From positions 1 through 27,761 of the forward strand of contig JAISAA010000234.1 of assembly GCA_031266955.1 (NCBI GenBank): a DNA stretch of 27,761 bases. Direction: 5' to 3'. The notes under the pieces are model-generated. The model made no database searches. It saw only the letters and a program-made list of their open reading frames with translations, and was not told where the DNA came from. The position numbers and the translations under genes were made by a program. Positions 23,722-27,761 of the stretch are shown here, one piece after another (position 1 is the stretch's first letter; the number at the start of each line of letters is the position of its first letter). Origin of the DNA: Oscillospiraceae bacterium. Its GTDB lineage: Bacteria > Bacillota > Clostridia > Oscillospirales > Oscillospiraceae.

Positions 23722-24275
23722 AAGACAAACTGAAAAACCCGCGCTTCGCGCGCGCCACATCCGTCGCCGTTTTAATTCTCTCGCTTTTTCTCGGCACGAC
23801 GGTCAGTATAAACCGGCAGGCGCGCCGCATTGAGCAAATGTTTTACGACGGCGTGCCGGACTCAGCGCAGGGATATACGCGCCCGAGTATCAACTCGCAG
23901 CTTATTGTCCGCGCGGACGCCGCGCTCGGGCTCATCACGGCGGCGGCGGACAGCGGTGCCGAAAGCGAGATTTCCGACCTGCGCGCCGCGAGGGAAGAGC
24001 TGCTTGCCGCCGGTTCCATCGCGGAAAAATCGGCGGCGGACGCGCGGCTCTCCCGCGCTTTCACCGCGCTGCTTAAACGCGTCGAATCCAAGGGCGGAGC
24101 TCGCGCCGCGGAGCTTGCCCGCGTATATTCCGAGGAATTTGACGGAACGCTTGGCGTGATTATCTCGTCAGGCTACAACAATGAAGCCAGGGTCGAGTTG
24201 ATACGCGCCGCCAGAAGCTTCCCCGCGCGCATCTTCGCAATCGACGCTTTTATCAATTATCCCGACCCCTTTTAA
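23718..24275 (+). CDS. LemA-like membrane-anchored protein
   Basis: 185 aa; start overlaps the TelA-like stop (ATGA). Residues 13-29 are one N-terminal membrane helix, the rest helical. The C-terminal part (SSGYNNEARVELIRAARSFP then IFAIDAF) matches the LemA pattern of a 'YN..V..yN..i..FP...iA' helix. It is divergent: the usual DVQLKRR-type segment near the N-terminus is not recognisable. LemA proteins are extracytoplasmic four-helix bundles of uncertain function, often next to TPM-domain genes, as here. Confidence 0.72.
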   Translation: MKDKLKNPRFARATSVAVLILSLFLGTTVSINRQARRIEQMFYDGVPDSAQGYTRPSINSQLIVRADAALGLITAAADSGAESEISDLRAAREELLAAGSIAEKSAADARLSRAFTALLKRVESKGGARAAELARVYSEEFDGTLGVIISSGYNNEARVELIRAARSFPARIFAIDAFINYPDPF

Positions 24276-24326
24276 GCGCGGGGCGGCATTTCAATAAAAT
24301 CACAACGCGGAAAGGAATCTGAAGCT

Positions 24327-25406
24327 ATGAAGAAACGCGTATTCGCTTTGCTGCTGGCCGCGCTCGCCGCGGTTTCGCTCGCGATCCCCGCGCTCGCGGT
24401 CGTCGAGGCGACTCCGGAATTCTACGTCGCGGACTACGCCGGCGTGCTCACCTCGACGACGAAGGAGAAGATCATATCCTCAAACGCCGATGTAAACGGG
24501 CTTGAGGCGCTGTGCGACGGCGCGCAGCTCGTCGTCGTCACGGTGAAATATCTCGACGGGATGTATTCGGACGAATACGCCAAGCAATTGTTCAACGACT
24601 GGGGCGTCGGGGACGCCTCCGCCGACAACGGTATGCTTCTCCTGCTCGCGACGGAGGAAAAGAAGGGCTGGCTTGAGGTCGGCTCCGGCATTCGCCCGTA
24701 CTGGCCCGAGGAGACGATAGACAGCTATCTCGACAGATATTTCTGGGACGATGTGGACGCGGGACGCTACGACGCCGCGGTGAACAAGCTCTTAGAGCCG
24801 CTGTTCTCCTGGTACGCCGAGCATTACGGCCTCGATTTTGACGGCGGAGAACCGGACGCCGATATCCCGAACGGCGGTCGTATCCCGGATTACCCGGATA
24901 CGGATTACTCTCCGCAGCCGAGCCCGGTTTCGAGGATCATACCCTTTTTGCAAGGGTCTTTGATTATAATCGTCATTATCGTATTCATCGTCGCGTACTC
25001 GGCGACCGCCGACCACCGCCGTTATAACGCCTACTACACGCACCTCGGAGGGCCGATGCCTCCGTATCATTTCTGGTACGCCTGGGGCGGGCACCGCCCA
25101 CACAGAGTCTGGTATCACAACGCTCACAACCGCAGGCCGCCGCCGCCCGGCGGACGCGGCCCGGGCGGACCCGGAGGTCCCGGCGGGCGCGGTCCCGGCG
25201 GCGGCTTCGGCGGCGGCAACAGCTCCGGGAGAAATAACTCCGGCGGTAACAGCTCGCGCGGCAGCGGTTTTGGCGGCTTCGGCGGGGGCGGAAGGAGCTC
25301 CGGCGGCGGCTTCGGAGGCTTTGGCGGCGGAAGCTCCGGAGGCGGAGGCGGCGGTCATTCGGGCGGCGGCGGCGGCAGCGCCGGCGGAGGCGGAGGACGC
25401 AGATAG
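24327..25406 (+). CDS. TPM-domain membrane protein with Gly/Ser-rich tail
   Basis: 359 aa. Start ATG with GGAAAGGAAT upstream. Signal peptide 1-24 (ALA before cleavage). TPM domain about 30-165: EFYVADYAGVLTSTTKEKI, then AQLVVVTVKYL, DWGVGDASADNGMLLLLATE and WLEVGSGIRPYWPEE, all typical of the family. One membrane helix lies at 205-226. The tail 230-359 holds a Pro/His/Tyr-rich part and then a Gly/Ser run (GGFGGGGRSSGGGFGG type). TPM domains (YgcG/Psb32 group) act outside the cytoplasmic membrane, sometimes as phosphatases or repair factors; activity cannot be assigned here. With the LemA-like gene 51 bp upstream this is the usual LemA-TPM pair. Confidence 0.9.
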   Translation: MKKRVFALLLAALAAVSLAIPALAVVEATPEFYVADYAGVLTSTTKEKIISSNADVNGLEALCDGAQLVVVTVKYLDGMYSDEYAKQLFNDWGVGDASADNGMLLLLATEEKKGWLEVGSGIRPYWPEETIDSYLDRYFWDDVDAGRYDAAVNKLLEPLFSWYAEHYGLDFDGGEPDADIPNGGRIPDYPDTDYSPQPSPVSRIIPFLQGSLIIIVIIVFIVAYSATADHRRYNAYYTHLGGPMPPYHFWYAWGGHRPHRVWYHNAHNRRPPPPGGRGPGGPGGPGGRGPGGGFGGGNSSGRNNSGGNSSRGSGFGGFGGGGRSSGGGFGGFGGGSSGGGGGGHSGGGGGSAGGGGGRR

Positions 25407-25462
25407 CTCACCTTCATCAAGGAACGGGAAACACTTAAATATTATACTCGGAGGGTAAAAAA

Positions 25463-25933
25463 ATGGCACTATTTGACGACATCAAAAAGAAAGTGAGCGA
25501 CACCACGCAGGGCGCTGTCAAAGCGACGAGAGAGCTGGCCGAGACCACTCGGCTGAACTCGCAAATCTCAGAGGAGCAGCGCAGGATCTCAAATTTGTAT
25601 TCGCAGGTCGGCAAGCTGTATTTTGACAAGTACGGGGCCGGCGCGGAGCCGCCGTTCAACGAGCTGTGCGCCGCGATCACCGCGTCAAACGAGCGGATCG
25701 AAAAGCTGAAATTAGATATCCAGCTCGTCAAGGGCGTAAAGTGCTGCCCGAGCTGCGGCGCGGACGTCCCTGTTTCGTCGAGCTTTTGCGGCAAGTGCGG
25801 CGCCGCGGTCGAGACGCCGCAGCCGCAGCAGGGCGAACGCCCCGCCGGCGAAATAAAGCGCTGCGAAAAATGCGGCGCCGAATTGGAAAGCGGAGCTATG
25901 TTCTGCGGCTCCTGCGGTCAGCAGATAGAGTAA
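25463..25933 (+). CDS. Double zinc-ribbon protein
   Basis: 156 aa. Start ATG with GGAGGG seven to eight bases upstream. Residues 1-90 are an amphipathic helical region with coiled-coil character. Two zinc ribbons follow: C95/C98 with C109/C112 (CPSCGADVPVSSSFCGKCG) and C134/C137 with C148/C151 (CEKCGAELESGAMFCGSCG), joined by a PQPQQGERPAGE linker. Such zinc-ribbon proteins are common beside envelope-stress genes in Clostridia; the partner is unknown. It ends 1 bp from the convergent histidine kinase gene, with no visible terminator between. Confidence 0.9.
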   Translation: MALFDDIKKKVSDTTQGAVKATRELAETTRLNSQISEEQRRISNLYSQVGKLYFDKYGAGAEPPFNELCAAITASNERIEKLKLDIQLVKGVKCCPSCGADVPVSSSFCGKCGAAVETPQPQQGERPAGEIKRCEKCGAELESGAMFCGSCGQQIE

Positions 25934-25934
25934 A

Positions 25935-27707
25935 TCAGTCAGTATGCGGCGCATTCTCAGCGCCGCCCAGATACTCGCGCAGGACGGCGAGCACCGCTTC
26001 GATGGATATCGGCTTTCCGACGTGCCCGTTCATACCGGCGGCGCGGGCGCGCTCAATATCCTCGCGGAACACGTTCGCCGTCATCGCGATTATGGGGACG
26101 GCGTTCGCCGCCGGGGTATTGAGCGCGCGTATTTCGCGCGCCGCTTCGTAGCCGTCCATTTCTGGCATTTGGATATCCATAAACACGAGATCGTATTCCT
26201 GTCCGCGCTCGCGGAAGATATTTACGGCGGCGCGGCCGTTTTCGGCAAAATCTATGCTCACGCCCGTCGGCGCCAAAAGCGCGGCGAGTATCTCGCGGTT
26301 TATCTCCACATCCTCGGCGAGGAGGATGCGGCGGCGCGAGAGGTCGGGCGTTTCGCGCGACGGCTCCCGAACCTCGGCGGCGGCCCCGGCGCTTCCGACG
26401 CCGAGCTCGACTTCAAATATAAAGCTCGAGCCCTCGCCCAAAACGGATTCCACCCATATCCGCCCGCGCATAAGCTCAACGATCTGTTTTGAGATCGCAA
26501 GCCCCAGCCCCGTGCCGCCGAAGCGCCGCGAGGTCGAGTTGTCCGCCTGCTCGAACGCGGAAAACAGGCGGGAGCGTTGCTCGTCCGTGACTCCGATGCC
26601 CGTGTCACGCACCGTGACGCGCAGCCGCGCGGTGGTATGTAAGGGCTGCCGCGGCGGGGCCTCCCGCAGCTCTAAAAGTTCGACCTTTACGGATATCTCG
26701 CCGCCGTCCGGCGTGAATTTCACGGCGTTTGAGAGCAGATTAGTTATCACCTGCGCCAGGCGCTGCCTGTCCCCGACAAGGCGCGGCGGCAGCGCGGGGT
26801 CAAGCTCCACGTCGAGCCGCTGATGCTTTGCCTCCGCCGTGTGCGCGACGACGCCGGAGACGTCCCGTGCGAGCTGCGTAAGGGAAAACTCCTCCTCGTA
26901 GAGCTCTAATTTATTCGCCTCGATCTTTGACATATCGAGCACGTCGTTTATAACGCCGAGCAGATGGGTGGAGGCGTTCGTTATCTTGCGCAGCTCGTCC
27001 CGGTGGGCGTCCATATCCCCGGCGCGTGAGAGAAGCTCGGTCATACCAATCACGGCGTTCATAGGAGTGCGCATCTCGTGCGACATCTGGGCGAGAAAAT
27101 CGCTTTTTGCGCGGGAGGCGAGGTCTGATATCGCCTTTTCGTCCTTGTACATTTCGGAAAGGCCTTTGATGGCGAGGCCGATGAAAAGCGCGGTGTTGAG
27201 CACTGAAATGATGTTGTCGCCGTACTGCTGCTTCAGCGTCAGCGGCATTATCAGCCCGTCGTAAAAATAATCGGTCAAATAGCAGCCGACGATTATCGCA
27301 AGATGCGAGGCGAGCATGACCCACATCGCCGCGCCGCGCGAGAGCAGCACGATCATTATGACGGTCAGCACGAAATACGCCGCCATCCCGCCGAGCCGCC
27401 CGCCGTTCACGAAGAAAAAGAGCGGGAACAGGATATCGCAGAAGCCGATCATAGCGCAGTAGCGGCAAAACGTAAAGCGTCCGGTTTTGTTGGCGAAAAG
27501 AAAAAAGCACCCGCTGGAGACGACCATAACGACCTTTATCGCCATTATCGGCCAGTTCGAGCGCTCAATGATATGCCCGACGGTGGAGATCAGCAGGGCT
27601 ATGAAGCCCACGGAGCACAGCAGATTGAACACGCGATCCTCGAAGCTGAGCTCGCGGCTGAGCAGATATTTTTTCATAAAACGCTTGTAAAGTATCGTGA
27701 CCGGCAT
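25935..27707 (-). CDS. Hybrid sensor histidine kinase with receiver domain
   Basis: 590 aa. Start ATG at 27707 with GGAGGGG six bases upstream. Residues 25-182 contain about five to six membrane helices with short loops, so the sensor is membrane-embedded. HisKA: FLAQMSHEMRTPMNAVIGM with the phospho-accepting H210. The HATPase domain has the N box (NLLSNAVKF, 323-331), DTGIG (368-372), the FSAFEQAD region (382-389) and GGTGLGLAI (397-405). After a short linker the receiver domain (459-580) shows acidic pocket E465/D466, phospho-acceptor D511 in FMDIQMPEMDG, and K565 in GKPI. There is no output domain or HPt, so phosphate must pass to another protein. It may regulate neighbouring envelope genes, but nothing in the sequence links it to the ATPase operon. 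Confidence 0.95.
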   Translation of the reverse strand: MPVTILYKRFMKKYLLSRELSFEDRVFNLLCSVGFIALLISTVGHIIERSNWPIMAIKVVMVVSSGCFFLFANKTGRFTFCRYCAMIGFCDILFPLFFFVNGGRLGGMAAYFVLTVIMIVLLSRGAAMWVMLASHLAIIVGCYLTDYFYDGLIMPLTLKQQYGDNIISVLNTALFIGLAIKGLSEMYKDEKAISDLASRAKSDFLAQMSHEMRTPMNAVIGMTELLSRAGDMDAHRDELRKITNASTHLLGVINDVLDMSKIEANKLELYEEEFSLTQLARDVSGVVAHTAEAKHQRLDVELDPALPPRLVGDRQRLAQVITNLLSNAVKFTPDGGEISVKVELLELREAPPRQPLHTTARLRVTVRDTGIGVTDEQRSRLFSAFEQADNSTSRRFGGTGLGLAISKQIVELMRGRIWVESVLGEGSSFIFEVELGVGSAGAAAEVREPSRETPDLSRRRILLAEDVEINREILAALLAPTGVSIDFAENGRAAVNIFRERGQEYDLVFMDIQMPEMDGYEAAREIRALNTPAANAVPIIAMTANVFREDIERARAAGMNGHVGKPISIEAVLAVLREYLGGAENAPHTD

Positions 27708-27761
27708 CGCTCGCCCCTCCGTTTTCGGCCCGGATTTTGCTGTAGAGCTCTATTTTATCAT

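Overview
The window is GC-rich DNA from a bacterium, most likely an uncultured member of the Bacillota (class Clostridia, gut Oscillospirales-like). The evidence is the XpaC/TelA/LemA/TPM gene set, strong sigma-A-type promoters, Shine-Dalgarno starts, and a GTAGGGGCG-type hairpin repeat of a kind I associate with clostridial genomes. Taxonomy is inference; there is no rRNA or tRNA here.

Region 1 (1-20898, all minus strand) looks like one operon of eleven genes. Reading 5'->3' on the minus strand it runs: a 2309-aa surface protein with a collagen-like stalk (P1); a 610-aa surface protein with a poly-GGX stalk (P2); an F-type ATPase block in canonical order (c, a b/delta-like fusion, alpha, gamma, beta, epsilon); a 179-aa multi-pass membrane protein; a 258-aa single-pass protein; and a giant surface protein with a Pro/Ser/Thr stalk (P4), at least 1800 aa, that runs off the left edge. 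Gaps are 2-115 bp and several genes overlap by 4-8 bp. Alpha and beta keep the catalytic residues for ATP hydrolysis (Walker A, GER glutamate, arginine finger). The c subunit has lost the membrane carboxylate needed to carry H+ or Na+. No a subunit is present, and P2 occupies the place normally held by atpB. The stator b helix is very short. The simplest reading is an ATP-driven rotary motor that no longer pumps ions and is encoded with large extracellular fibrous proteins. This is reminiscent of the F1-like ATPases of mollicutes linked to gliding and surface systems, but it is a different assembly and may be an undescribed apparatus.

Region 2 (20899-21844) separates the operon from plus-strand genes. 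It holds two 26-bp dyads that look like operators, a perfect 20-bp palindrome, two near-consensus plus-strand promoters, and a degraded Rpn-family (PD-(D/E)XK nuclease/transposase) gene carrying a double-hairpin repeat.

Region 3 (21845-25933, plus) is a set of envelope/stress-type genes: XpaC-like, TelA-like (toxic anion resistance), LemA-like, a TPM-domain membrane protein and a double zinc-ribbon protein. Region 4 (25935-27707, minus) is a hybrid sensor histidine kinase with a C-terminal receiver domain, convergent with the zinc-ribbon gene.
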